Origin: an uncultured Porphyromonadaceae bacterium | GTDB taxonomy: Bacteria > Bacteroidota > Bacteroidia > Bacteroidales > Muribaculaceae | Length of the DNA stretch: 64,000 bases | Assembly: GCA_948467675.1 (NCBI GenBank) | Contig: CAOKFI010000002.1 | Span: 124,001-188,000 of the forward strand | Reading direction: 5' to 3' | Part shown: piece by piece, positions 27,290-35,921 of the stretch | Layout: each line of letters starts with the position of its first letter | Position numbering within the stretch: position 1 is the first letter of the stretch | Notes under the pieces: generated by a model | The model's database searches: none | What the model saw: only the letters and a program-made list of their open reading frames with translations | What the model was told of the DNA's origin: nothing | Translations under genes and position numbers: made by a program

Positions 27290-28033
27290 ATGGGTTTTAA
27301 TCTGACAATTGACCGGGGAAATACCTCGACTAAGGCCGTAGTCTGGCACGACGGCAGCGCTGTGTGCAAGGCCGAGCTGCGTGGAGACGATATTTCCGGG
27401 CGTCTGGCCGGGATGATAGCCCCGTATAGGCTCGATGCGGCTATCGCATGTTCGGTGGCCGACGATCCCGCCCCGCTGTTGCGTGTGGCTGAGAGCGCCG
27501 GATGCCATCGGGTCATGGAATTTACCACTACGATGCCTGTGCCGCTGACTATCGGTTACCGTACACCCGGCACCCTCGGTGTAGACCGTCTGGCGGCAGC
27601 TGTCGGAGCAGCGGCTCTTGCTCCCTCCGCCGATCTGCTGATAGCCGATATCGGTACGGCGGCCACGTACGATGTGGTGACATCCGACGGATGTTATCTC
27701 GGGGGCAATATCGCGCCGGGCATAAAGATCAGGTTGCTCGGTCTGCACGAGCATACGAGCCGTCTGCCCCGTGTGGATTCGCGCGGCGAGACCCCGTTGT
27801 TCGGGTTCGACACCGATACCGCCATGCGTGCCGGAGCCGTGCGCGGGGTAGTGGCCGAACTGCTCTATTACCGTTCTCTCGGCGCTGTTTCCCCTCGGCG
27901 CACTTTCGTCAGCGGAGGCTGGGGAGCTGAGGTGATGGAGCTGCTGCCCGATGGAATAAACGATATAGAATATAACAAATACCTTGTGAATCAAGGGCTC
28001 AACAGCATATTGCTATACAATGAAGATAAATAA
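27290..28033 (+). CDS. coaX: Type III pantothenate kinase
   Basis: The enzyme phosphorylates pantothenate in the first step of CoA synthesis. The 247-residue protein has the ASKHA-fold motifs: DRGNTSTK (phosphate 1), GVDRLAAAVGA (pantothenate site) and DIGTAATYDVV (phosphate 2), followed by GGNIAPG. The start at 27290 leaves a leader of only a few nucleotides after the predicted promoter. It overlaps the next gene by 14 nt, and the run coaX, outer-membrane protein, lptC, CNNM transporter forms an operon. Confidence 0.93.
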   Translation: MGFNLTIDRGNTSTKAVVWHDGSAVCKAELRGDDISGRLAGMIAPYRLDAAIACSVADDPAPLLRVAESAGCHRVMEFTTTMPVPLTIGYRTPGTLGVDRLAAAVGAAALAPSADLLIADIGTAATYDVVTSDGCYLGGNIAPGIKIRLLGLHEHTSRLPRVDSRGETPLFGFDTDTAMRAGAVRGVVAELLYYRSLGAVSPRRTFVSGGWGAEVMELLPDGINDIEYNKYLVNQGLNSILLYNEDK

Positions 28034-29258
28034 GCAACTGATTATCGCCGCTTTCCTTCTCATCGGGGGAATGGCTGCAACCGCTCAATCTCTGTCGCCA
28101 TATTCGCGCTACGGCTACGGCCTGTTGCGCGATAACGCCACTTCGGCCCAGCGTTCGATGGGTGGTGTCGGCTATGCCATGAACGGCGGCCGTCAGATCA
28201 ATGTGATGAATCCGGCATCGTATGCCGCTATGGACTCCCTCACATTCCTGTTCGATATGGGACTAGACTTTACCCGTCTGAAGTCGACCGAGGGCGATAA
28301 CAAAGGCAGCGATTTCGGCGGCGGACTCGACTATATCACCATGCAGTTCCCTCTGGGGCGCTATATGGGAGCGTCGGTAGGCATGCTGCCGTTCTCGTCG
28401 GTAGGCTATTCGTTCGGATCCGAGATCAGCAATGGCACTTCGTCCCGTCAGGGTTCAGGCGGTATCAACGAACTGTATGTCGGCATTGCCGGCCGGCCGT
28501 TCAAAGGATTCACCGTCGGCGCCAATATCGCATATCTGTTCGGTACCACTGTCAACGATACATACGCTGTAGGCTCCTCTGCCACTTCATTGTTCGAACG
28601 CGTCGTGCAGGTCCGTGACTGGAGGGTGCAGCTCGGTCTGCAGTACGGTGTGAACATCGGGCGTCGTCACCGTGTATCGGCCGGCCTTACATTCGCACCG
28701 GGCAAGACCCTGCTCGGACGTGCATGGGCCGTGCAGTACGAGGTTTCTTCGTCGACCAGCCAGGTTCCCGATACTCTTTCCGACGTAAGCCTGAAGAACA
28801 ACTATTCCCTTCCCGATATGTGGGGAGCTGGTCTGAGCTATGAGTTCGACCAGCGTCTGCTTTTCGAGGTCGACTTCACATATCAGAACTGGGCCGACGT
28901 GAAATATGCCGTGTTCGAAGGCATGGAGGCGCAGCGGTTTGCCAACCGATACAAGACGGCAGCCGGCGTGCAGTTCGTGCCACGCCGTCGCGGCAACTAT
29001 TTCCAGCGCATCAACTATCGCGCCGGCGGATACGTGAACCGCGATTATCTGACCGTGCGTGGCGACAACATACGCGAATACGGTCTGTCGTGCGGTCTTG
29101 GTCTGCCTCTCAACACTTCCAAGACCATGATAAACCTCGGTTTTGAATACATTCACCGCCAGGGGCATCCGAATGCGCTGATCAAGGAGAATTATTTCAA
29201 TATCACGTTCGGTGTGAACTTCCACCAGATATGGTTTGACCAGAACAAGATCCGATGA
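28020..29258 (+). CDS. Outer-membrane beta-barrel protein (FadL/porin-like) of unknown substrate
   Basis: This 412-residue protein starts with a signal peptide (residues 1-22, ending ATAQ) followed by SLSPYSRYGYGLL, a start seen in a Bacteroidetes family of FadL-like barrels. The remainder alternates aromatic strands with Gly-rich turns and finishes ITFGVNFHQIWFDQNKIR, with near-terminal aromatic residues. It is located between coaX and lptC and overlaps both (14 and 4 nt), so it is co-expressed with LPS export. A role in lipid or LPS transport through the outer membrane is suggested by context only. Confidence 0.75.
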   Translation: MKINKQLIIAAFLLIGGMAATAQSLSPYSRYGYGLLRDNATSAQRSMGGVGYAMNGGRQINVMNPASYAAMDSLTFLFDMGLDFTRLKSTEGDNKGSDFGGGLDYITMQFPLGRYMGASVGMLPFSSVGYSFGSEISNGTSSRQGSGGINELYVGIAGRPFKGFTVGANIAYLFGTTVNDTYAVGSSATSLFERVVQVRDWRVQLGLQYGVNIGRRHRVSAGLTFAPGKTLLGRAWAVQYEVSSSTSQVPDTLSDVSLKNNYSLPDMWGAGLSYEFDQRLLFEVDFTYQNWADVKYAVFEGMEAQRFANRYKTAAGVQFVPRRRGNYFQRINYRAGGYVNRDYLTVRGDNIREYGLSCGLGLPLNTSKTMINLGFEYIHRQGHPNALIKENYFNITFGVNFHQIWFDQNKIR

Positions 29259-30001
29259 ACCATCCGTTGCGGTCCATGCGTCTTGCGCCGTTGGCCGCGA
29301 TCGCGGCCATGCTGGCGGCGGCTTCATGCGGTTCAGGCGGGGGCAAGCCCGCGACCGAGGAGCTTGACCGGACGGGGATGCCCACTATGGTCACTCGCGA
29401 CGTGGAGACTTATATCAGCGATTCCGGCATAACCCGTTATCATATATCCACTGTGTTGTGGAAGGTGTTCGACGAAGCCGAGGAGCCGTACTGGAAGTTT
29501 CCCGACGGGCTGTTTCTTGAAAAGTTCGACGACAATCTTCAGCGCGATGCAACTGTCGAATCCGATTCAGCCACTTATTTCAGCAACAAGCGCCTGTGGC
29601 GGCTCGATGGCAATGTGCGCATGGTCAACACTGCAGGCGACCTGTTCCTGACCAATCAGATTTTCTGGGATCAGATAAAACACGAGGTCTATTCCGACTC
29701 GTTTATCCACATCGAGCGCTCCGACCGCACGATCGAGGGCTACGGATTCGAGTCGAACGACCAGATGACAGCATATACCGTACGTAATCCGTCGGGTATA
29801 TTCCCGGCCAACCGTTTTCGTGGCGGTGAGAAGCCTGATACGACGGCTGCCGAAGCCGATAATAACGCCCTGGAACCGGTGCGTGTGCAGCCCGATGCGA
29901 AGACGCCCCGCACACCGGAACGCGATCCGGCTGTCAACGCTCCCCGTCCGGGCAACCAGTTCCAGCTGCACACGAAGGCTGTCACCGATATCGAAAAATG
30001 A
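29255..30001 (+). CDS. lptC: LPS export protein LptC (lipoprotein form)
   Basis: LptC sits in the inner membrane and passes LPS from LptBFG to LptA. The 248-residue protein has a lipobox (AAASCGS, Cys about 25) instead of the transmembrane anchor used in enterobacteria. The LptC beta-jellyroll is recognisable: VTRDVETYISDSG, YWKFPDGLFLEKFD, DSATYFSNKRLWRLDGNVR and the terminal IEGYGFESND. The last 60 residues are a low-complexity Pro/Asp/Arg tail. It is translationally coupled to the upstream barrel gene. Confidence 0.88.
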   Translation: MNHPLRSMRLAPLAAIAAMLAAASCGSGGGKPATEELDRTGMPTMVTRDVETYISDSGITRYHISTVLWKVFDEAEEPYWKFPDGLFLEKFDDNLQRDATVESDSATYFSNKRLWRLDGNVRMVNTAGDLFLTNQIFWDQIKHEVYSDSFIHIERSDRTIEGYGFESNDQMTAYTVRNPSGIFPANRFRGGEKPDTTAAEADNNALEPVRVQPDAKTPRTPERDPAVNAPRPGNQFQLHTKAVTDIEK

Positions 30002-30020
30002 ACATAACCGTTATCACACA

Positions 30021-31298
30021 ATGACCGACTGGATTATAATAGCATTGGTATCGCTCATGTTCTCGGCTCTGTTTTCAGGGGTCGAGATCGCTTTCGTGTC
30101 GTCCGACAGAGTGCGTGCCGGTCTCGATTCGCAGAAAGGCGGGCTGGTGTCGCGCATATTGAACCGCTATTTTTCGGATCCGGAGTTCTTTATCTCCACG
30201 ATCCTGGTGGGCAACAACATAATGCTTGTCATCTATGGTATGGGGGCTGCCGCTCTGCTCGACCCATGGCTGAAGGATATATGTCCCAACGAGGCTTTCG
30301 TGCTGGTCATGCAGACTCTGATATCGACAGCCGTGATACTCATCACCGGAGAGTTTCTCCCGAAAACGATATTCCGGATCAATCCCAACAGCTCATTGCG
30401 CATATTCGCGCTTCCGGTATATCTGTTCTATATCGTGCTGTATCCGGTATCGCTCTTTACGACATGGCTGTCGAAGGTGCTCATGCGTCTGTGCGGCATC
30501 CGCAATCCTGAGGAGTGTAAGAGCCCGCTGTCGATAGGCGATCTCAACATGTATATAGAGCGTTCGATCGACGAACAGTCCCAGACCACGGCCAAGGTCG
30601 AGAATGAGGTGAAGATATTTCACAATGCCGTGGATTTTTCGACCACACATCTGCGCGACTGCATGATACCGCGCAACGAGATCGTGGCCGTCAATATCGA
30701 TACGGCCACGCGCGAGGATCTTAACCGGCTGTTCACCACTACAGGTCGCTCCAAGATAATAGTCTACCGCGATGATATCGATAATGTGGCCGGCTACATA
30801 CATGTGAGCGAGATGTTCCATCTCGACCAGGACTGGAAAGATCATCTGAAACCTGTGGTGTTCGCTCCCGAATCGTTGCTTGCCAGCAAGATGATGCGCC
30901 GTCTGCTTGCCGAGAAGCGCTCTATGGCGGTTGTAGTCGACGAGTTCGGCGGCACATCTGGCATGGTTACGCTCGAAGATCTCGTAGAGGAGATTTTCGG
31001 CGATATCGAGGACGAGCATGACCATGCCCGCCTTACAGCGAAGCAGGTCTCTCCCGGGGTATACGAATTTTCCGGACGTGTGGAGATCAGCGATCTTCAC
31101 GAGCGGTTCGGCATAGATATTCCCGAGGATGACGAATATCAGACACTCGCCGGCTACATTCTGTTCCGGACCGGTACCATTCCGGCCGTAGGCGAGGAAG
31201 TGACGCTCGACGGACTGGTGTTCAGGATTCTGAAGTCGACGGCCACCCGTCTTGAGCTGATACGCCTGACTGTGGCCGGTGAAGCCGACGGTGAGTAG
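30021..31298 (+). CDS. CNNM/CorC-type transporter (DUF21 + CBS pair + CorC_HlyC)
   Basis: A 425-residue membrane protein starting MTDWIIIAL. The DUF21 (CNNM) membrane domain is at about 1-180 (FSGVEIAFVSSDRVR, FLPKTIFRINPN), followed by a CBS pair (about 200-330; MIPRNEIVAVNID, VVVDEFGGTSGMVTLEDLVEEIFGD) and a CorC_HlyC domain (about 345-420). Family members move Mg2+ or other divalent cations. A longer in-frame extension to 29820 was rejected since it overlaps lptC. It is a paralogue of the GldE-like protein at 33466-34836. The convergent DUF2156 gene ends 5 bp away. Confidence 0.88.
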   Translation: MTDWIIIALVSLMFSALFSGVEIAFVSSDRVRAGLDSQKGGLVSRILNRYFSDPEFFISTILVGNNIMLVIYGMGAAALLDPWLKDICPNEAFVLVMQTLISTAVILITGEFLPKTIFRINPNSSLRIFALPVYLFYIVLYPVSLFTTWLSKVLMRLCGIRNPEECKSPLSIGDLNMYIERSIDEQSQTTAKVENEVKIFHNAVDFSTTHLRDCMIPRNEIVAVNIDTATREDLNRLFTTTGRSKIIVYRDDIDNVAGYIHVSEMFHLDQDWKDHLKPVVFAPESLLASKMMRRLLAEKRSMAVVVDEFGGTSGMVTLEDLVEEIFGDIEDEHDHARLTAKQVSPGVYEFSGRVEISDLHERFGIDIPEDDEYQTLAGYILFRTGTIPAVGEEVTLDGLVFRILKSTATRLELIRLTVAGEADGE

Positions 31299-31303
31299 GC
31301 GCG

Positions 31304-32254
31304 TCAGTCATCTATCACGATATCGTATTTGGGAAGCATCATGGCCGGATGGTATGACTGCTTGGCGGCCCTGAGTCCCGGATCGCCTGCGTCGTCCTCG
31401 CGGTTGATATAGCGTATCTCCGGATTTGCGGCAAGCATGTATTCCGCAAACATCTTGTTTATGCTCTCGCCTGCTCCCGGCACTTCATGGTCCATCTTCT
31501 CGATGTGTACGAACAGGGTGTCTCCGACCGTTTCGCCTATTGAAAATGCCACCGTCCGGCCTGTATGGTCGCGTAGCAGCGCACCGGTGAATACCGGCGA
31601 GTAGCTGTCCCAGTTGTCGAGCACGTGATGTGTCTGCGTGCGCTCCACGGTGGCCAGCAGCGACTGGTGCTGCCTGGCGGCTATTCCTGACAGAAACGCT
31701 TTCAGCTCCGGGATCACGGCGTTTGTAATAGGCTGAAGCGAGGCGCCGGGGTTGTCGGCGAGAAACCGGTTTACGTGGTTGCGCTTCTTCTTGAGAGCGT
31801 TTCCGCTCAGGGTTGCCAGCGAGGCGGCATCGTACAGATAGTCGCTCCAGTCGGGCAGGGGCGATACCGAACAAGGACCGGCGTCGCTGAACAGATGCAG
31901 CTTGTCTTCCGGAATGGCCGAAAAACGTAGTCTGTGACCCTCTGTGCGGCAGTGTATGCGCAGCAGGTCTATCGCTTCCGGCAGCGACAGGGATCCTATC
32001 GGGAGCGAGTAGGCTATCTCTCCGAGGTTGTCTTCAGATACTCCTTTTATGAACAGGGTGTCCTCGACTATGCAGTACCTGTAGCTGAAATAGTCGATCC
32101 ACATGTATATGCCTCCGATCGTATAGTCGCATGTGCGGCTCGGATCGCGGTGCAGATATCCGTTTATTACGGGTATGGCGTCAAGAGTGATGGGCCTGAA
32201 ATGCAGCGGGCTCGTCTGTTGCCGCATGTGCGGCGGTGTGACTAAGGTTCTCAT
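31304..32254 (-). CDS. DUF2156 / phosphatidylglycerol lysyltransferase C-domain protein
   Basis: The 316-residue protein belongs to the DUF2156 (LPG_synthase_C) GNAT-like family. It starts with a region SPLHFRPITLDAIPVINGYL and CDYTIGGIYMWIDYF, and its C-terminal half holds KKKRNHVNRFL, GETVGDTLFVHIEKMD and YINREDDAGDPGLRAAKQSY, typical of these proteins. In Firmicutes the domain adds lysine to phosphatidylglycerol, but this stand-alone soluble form lacks the flippase membrane domain, so the acceptor is unknown. It lies 64 bp downstream of the phosphopantetheinyl transferase gene and may share that transcript. Confidence 0.8.
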   Translation of the reverse strand: MRTLVTPPHMRQQTSPLHFRPITLDAIPVINGYLHRDPSRTCDYTIGGIYMWIDYFSYRYCIVEDTLFIKGVSEDNLGEIAYSLPIGSLSLPEAIDLLRIHCRTEGHRLRFSAIPEDKLHLFSDAGPCSVSPLPDWSDYLYDAASLATLSGNALKKKRNHVNRFLADNPGASLQPITNAVIPELKAFLSGIAARQHQSLLATVERTQTHHVLDNWDSYSPVFTGALLRDHTGRTVAFSIGETVGDTLFVHIEKMDHEVPGAGESINKMFAEYMLAANPEIRYINREDDAGDPGLRAAKQSYHPAMMLPKYDIVIDD

Positions 32255-32318
32255 AATTCATAGGTTCCGGAAACGTGAGGTTCGGACTATCTTAGAACCG
32301 CCATGTGCGTGTCTTTGT

Positions 32319-32849
32319 TCATAGAGGCACGGCTACGGTGGTCATGAAGTTGTCGCTGAATGCGGAATACAGGTGGAAGCGTCGCTTCTCCACATCGGCG
32401 CCCGTCAGTTCGGCTGTCATCGACGCGTGATCGAGTGCGATCGATGTCAGTGGCAGACCTTCTATGCCCGCGGCCTTGTATACAGCCTCTTTGGCGGTCC
32501 AGGCCCACAGCAGCTGCCTGATGGAACGGAATTCTGCGGCTTCAGTTGCCGTGAGATACCGGTTCCGTATCCGCAGCAACTGTGTGCGCTCAGTCTCAAT
32601 GTCGATGCCTATGCGCAGACGCGGATGTGTGGCCACTGCCGCCATGCCGCGGCAGTGGCTTATGCTGACATGTCCGTCGTAGCCGTCGACCGACGGTGCT
32701 CCGGCATCATCGTGCAGCAGCACGGCATCATCACCGAAGTGTGTGCGTATCAGCCGCATTACAGAGTCGTGCTCGGCCTGGCGGCGCAAGCTCCTGTCGG
32801 CCGGCTGGGCTACCGGAGCGTAGTCTATTGTAATGTCGGGGATATTCAT
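32319..32849 (-). CDS. 4'-phosphopantetheinyl transferase superfamily protein
   Basis: The enzyme transfers phosphopantetheine from CoA to a carrier-protein serine. In the 176 residues, the metal-binding GIDIE (D83, E85) and the WxxKEAxxK motif (W117, K120, E121, K125) are intact, and SISHC at about 62-66 is the substrate-side motif. Size is at the short end for the Sfp-like class and long for AcpS, so a compact Sfp/HetI type is likely. Start overlaps the gldD-like stop by 4 nt. The association with gldE and gldD is repeated across Bacteroidetes. Confidence 0.87.
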   Translation of the reverse strand: MNIPDITIDYAPVAQPADRSLRRQAEHDSVMRLIRTHFGDDAVLLHDDAGAPSVDGYDGHVSISHCRGMAAVATHPRLRIGIDIETERTQLLRIRNRYLTATEAAEFRSIRQLLWAWTAKEAVYKAAGIEGLPLTSIALDHASMTAELTGADVEKRRFHLYSAFSDNFMTTVAVPL

Positions 32850-33469
32850 CTGTGCCGGAGATTTTTCAGAAGATGTGTTACGTCGGCCTCCACCGCTTCA
32901 ACTATCGGACGAATGGAGTCGGCGGCCGGCGCACAGTCGGGATTTTTCAGATGAAGCGATCCCGAGAGTACGAACCGGGCGGAGTCCGTAGCCAGAAACT
33001 GTACAGGTGTTATAGTCCCGCCGGGGGTTACGAGCAGCCGGCACGATATGCCTCCGCCGTTGCAGAACTCGGTCAGCAGCGACTCTTCGGCTCCGGCGTT
33101 GAGAGCCATGCGTTGCTCGCGGTTGTCGAGAGTCTGCCGTAGCGGGAGCACAGCGGTGACCGGAGTGTATGTGCAGTATAGTGTGGCATTGTATTTCGGA
33201 TAGACTATCGACAGCCAGCGCAGTCCGCTGGCTGTACGGCTCTCGTAGTCGGTATCGTACACGGCGCTGTCGTTGGCTTCTATCGTCAGAGCGGGAAATC
33301 CGGTGTCGGAGTAGGTTCGGGGATAGGTCTCGATCCGCGGGTATGCCGTAGGCCGCGGCACTGCCGGGCAATCGTTCTTGCCGCTGCTGGTGCAGTCCCA
33401 TCCGGCTATGGCGAGCAGTCCCACGAACAGGGCGGCGCCGGGTAGGTGCCATCTGTTGCCGCGGCTCAT
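32846..33469 (-). CDS. gldD: GldD-like gliding-motility-family lipoprotein
   Basis: The 207-residue protein has an N-terminal hydrophobic segment (about 10-23) and a Cys near 26, but the lipobox (AGWDC) is not canonical. PRPTAYPRIETYPRTY is the hallmark start of GldD, and IVYPKYNATLYCTYTPV is the conserved middle region. In Flavobacterium GldD is needed for gliding and type IX secretion; in non-gliding Bacteroidales the role is unknown. It is coupled by ATGA overlaps to gldE upstream and the phosphopantetheinyl transferase downstream, which supports the identification. Confidence 0.75.
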   Translation of the reverse strand: MSRGNRWHLPGAALFVGLLAIAGWDCTSSGKNDCPAVPRPTAYPRIETYPRTYSDTGFPALTIEANDSAVYDTDYESRTASGLRWLSIVYPKYNATLYCTYTPVTAVLPLRQTLDNREQRMALNAGAEESLLTEFCNGGGISCRLLVTPGGTITPVQFLATDSARFVLSGSLHLKNPDCAPAADSIRPIVEAVEADVTHLLKNLRHR

Positions 33470-34836
33470 TGCTGCTGAAGGTCGGGCATCACCTTTACGC
33501 GTACGCTGGCGATGCGGTGGTTCGTTATGTCGAGTACCAGAAAGCGGCAGTGGCCGTAGACTATCGATTCTTTCTCTTTCGGGAAATCGCCCTTTATGGC
33601 CAGCAGCATTCCTGCCAGGGTCTCGCAGTCCTCGGTGGCGGGCGCATACAGTTCCTCGTCCTGTCCCGTAACGCGGAAAAAGTCGTTGAGCAATGTCTTT
33701 CCGTCGAATATATAGGTGTCGTCGGGCAGACGCCGGTATGTCTTTTCCTCCTCGTCGTATTCGTCGTCGATGTCGCCCACGATCTCTTCGAGCACATCCT
33801 CCATGGTCACTATTCCCTGGGTTCCGCCGAACTCGTCGACCACTACGGCCAGATGTATGCGCCGTTTGCGGAAATCCTCGAGCAGGTCGTCGATCATGCG
33901 CGATTCAGGCACATAATAAGGCTCGCGCAGCAGCGACTGCCAGCTGAATCCGTCGGGGCGGTTCTCTATATACGGCAGCAGATCCCGGCTGTAGAGTATG
34001 CCGCGTATGTTGTCCTGTGTGCCTTCGTAGACCGGCAGGCGTGAGTAGCCGCTCGTCACGATTGTGTCGAGCACCTGGCTGAAAGGCCAGCCTATTTCGA
34101 TGTCGGTGATGTCTACCCGCGGGGTCATGATCTCCGAAGCCGTGGTATCGCCGAATTTGAGTATGTCCTGGAGCATCCGGCTGTCGTCGCGGGCTTCTAC
34201 ATCGGTCAGTTCGAGGGCATGGCTCAGCTCGTCGGCCGATATGTTCTGCGGTTTCTTTGCCACTACGCGGTTCACGATCGATGAGCTGCGCACGAGCATC
34301 GATGATATGGGATAAAGCACCTTCACGGCGGCGTTGATGCCGTGTACGGCCATTCTCGCCCAGCCCAGGGTGTGGCTGTTGGCGTAGAGTTTCGGCAGGA
34401 TCTCGCCGAACAGCAGTATCAGGAATGTCAGGATTACGGTCTGCAGGATGAAACTCCATACAGCGCTCAGTTGGCTGAATATGGGGCCCAATGCGAAAGT
34501 ACACAGCACGACTATGGTCACATTGACCAGATTGTTGGCAATGAGTATCGTGGCGAGGAGGCGCTCCGGTTTGCCTGTAAGACGGCGTATCGATTCGCTT
34601 GCCGGCGATTCGTCGAGGTCGTCGATCTGTTGAGGGGTAAGGGAGAAGTAGGCTATTTCGCTTCCCGATACGAAACCCGAGAGCACGAGGGCTATCGCGG
34701 CCAGCACCAGGGCTATGATCTGGGCGGTGTCGAGCGGTGCTATATACAGCAGCTGTTCTGCCGGAAAAGCTGCATCGAGCAGCATGTCAGTGGCCGGCAA
34801 GGGGTCGGCGTCGAGAGGTAAGGATGCTAAGTCCAA
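33466..34836 (-). CDS. gldE: GldE-like CNNM/CorC family membrane protein
   Basis: A 456-residue protein with a DUF21 membrane domain (about 35-215; FVSGSEIAYFSLTPQQ, LFGEILPKLYA), two CBS repeats (about 230-355; MTPRVDITDIEI, VVVDEFGGTQGIVTMEDVLEEIVGD) and a CorC_HlyC domain (about 370-450). The N-terminal extension before the first helix and the gldD partner mark it as the GldE branch rather than the general CNNM branch represented at 30021-31298. In Flavobacterium, GldE supports gliding together with GldD. Its promoter lies at 34898-34929. Confidence 0.82.
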   Translation of the reverse strand: MDLASLPLDADPLPATDMLLDAAFPAEQLLYIAPLDTAQIIALVLAAIALVLSGFVSGSEIAYFSLTPQQIDDLDESPASESIRRLTGKPERLLATILIANNLVNVTIVVLCTFALGPIFSQLSAVWSFILQTVILTFLILLFGEILPKLYANSHTLGWARMAVHGINAAVKVLYPISSMLVRSSSIVNRVVAKKPQNISADELSHALELTDVEARDDSRMLQDILKFGDTTASEIMTPRVDITDIEIGWPFSQVLDTIVTSGYSRLPVYEGTQDNIRGILYSRDLLPYIENRPDGFSWQSLLREPYYVPESRMIDDLLEDFRKRRIHLAVVVDEFGGTQGIVTMEDVLEEIVGDIDDEYDEEEKTYRRLPDDTYIFDGKTLLNDFFRVTGQDEELYAPATEDCETLAGMLLAIKGDFPKEKESIVYGHCRFLVLDITNHRIASVRVKVMPDLQQQ

Positions 34837-34867
34837 GAAAGATAAGGATTAATTAGACATAAAAGGC

Positions 34868-34888
34868 CGCGCGGCGCGATGCCGCGCG
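34868..34888 (-). terminator. GC-rich hairpin ending the caspase operon
   Basis: CGCGCGGC (34868-34875) and GCCGCGCG (34881-34888) form a perfect 8 bp stem with a 5-base loop. On the reverse strand GGCCTTTTATG follows. It lies between the last gene of the four-gene operon and gldE. Confidence 0.65.
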
Positions 34889-34897
34889 ACTGTGTTG

Positions 34898-34929
34898 CAA
34901 AAGTACAAAAACAAATCGGCCCGTGCAAG
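34898..34929 (-). promoter_or_regulatory. Promoter of the gldE operon
   Basis: Reverse strand CTTG (34926-34929), a 20 bp spacer and TACTTTTG (34898-34905). Transcription would start at the edge of the GC-rich hairpin, so gldE mRNA may carry that stem at its 5' end. Confidence 0.6.
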
Positions 34930-34948
34930 TGTGGCAGAGCCACGGAGG

Positions 34949-35899
34949 TCAGATATGCAGGCCTATGCTGACGAATATGTTCAGGTTGCCTTTGTTGTCG
35001 TTGTCGACGGTCCACCAGTTGTTTATTGAGTAGTTGCCGGTGCCGTCGGTGTAATCATATCTGGATGAATATGATTCATTATACTTGTCGAAACATGGAG
35101 CCACGTATGTCACACCTGCAAGGATGTTGAGCTTTTTGTAGTGGAACATTACTGCCGCTTCCACCGCTATAGCCCAGTCTGATTCGGGATCTATGGAATC
35201 GTAGTTGTAATTATCAGTCGGATGTTCTATCGGTGTGCCTGCGCTGTTATATAAGGTACTGCTGCTACCGGATTGGTATAAGTTGTAGTTGGCGCCGGCG
35301 CCGGCACCAACAAGCAGGTTCACGTTGTTGCTGAGCCGTTTGATCACACCGCCTGTAAATAACGGAAATGTACCATACGACATAAATGATTCGGAATACC
35401 CGTAACCGGTATCGAATCTGGGTCCGCCGAAACCGCCGATCATGATCTTGGCGTATCCGCCCCATTTGCGGTAGGCACCGCCCATGATACCAGCCTGCGG
35501 AATCATTCCGTCGACCGGAATCGTACCGCCGAGCACTTTGGAAGCTCCACCCACGAGGTTTATGAATCCGTGTGTGCGACGGTGTTCCTTTAGGGTGAAT
35601 ATCATCTGGTTGTGCGCGGTTGTGCGCAGCTTGGTGTCGCGCAGTCCGGTGTAGGAGGCGGTCAGGCTCTTGAGCGTTATGGGCACCTCGATGGAGTACG
35701 AGCCGTCAGCCTCGGTGTAGACGGTCTCGGCTCCGCCGGTGGCACGCACTTCGGCGCCCGACAGCGGATTGCCGTTTTTGTCGACCACCATGCCGGTGAT
35801 GGTGCGTGTGGTTGTGTTGGACTGTGTGCCGGCAGTCTGAGCCGACATGACCGGTACCGCACAGACTATTGCGGCTGTAAGGACGATGTGTTTAAGCAT
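34949..35899 (-). CDS. CarboxypepD-domain outer-membrane barrel protein, last gene of the caspase operon
   Basis: The 316-residue product has a signal peptide (1-20, ending MSAQ), a CarboxypepD-regulatory-like beta-sandwich at about 32-108 (TITGMVVDKNGNPLSGAEV, YTEADGSYSIEVP) and then strands with Gly/aromatic alternation (about 115-316; GGAYRKWGGYAKIMIGGFGG, LLVGAGAGANYNLY), ending NIFVSIGLHI. This is a small outer-membrane barrel with a periplasmic sandwich domain. It lies 22 bp after the DUF4384 gene and is the fourth gene of the operon starting at 40949. Function unknown; an outer-membrane anchor or pore for the exported caspase system is an inference from position. Confidence 0.75.
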   Translation of the reverse strand: MLKHIVLTAAIVCAVPVMSAQTAGTQSNTTTRTITGMVVDKNGNPLSGAEVRATGGAETVYTEADGSYSIEVPITLKSLTASYTGLRDTKLRTTAHNQMIFTLKEHRRTHGFINLVGGASKVLGGTIPVDGMIPQAGIMGGAYRKWGGYAKIMIGGFGGPRFDTGYGYSESFMSYGTFPLFTGGVIKRLSNNVNLLVGAGAGANYNLYQSGSSSTLYNSAGTPIEHPTDNYNYDSIDPESDWAIAVEAAVMFHYKKLNILAGVTYVAPCFDKYNESYSSRYDYTDGTGNYSINNWWTVDNDNKGNLNIFVSIGLHI

Positions 35900-35921
35900 A
35901 ATGTGATATGTATATTATTGG

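Noticed and set aside
30021-31298. Naming the first CNNM gene gldE
   Set aside because: The paralogue at 33466-34836 is coupled to gldD and has the GldE-type N-terminus, so the name fits that copy better.
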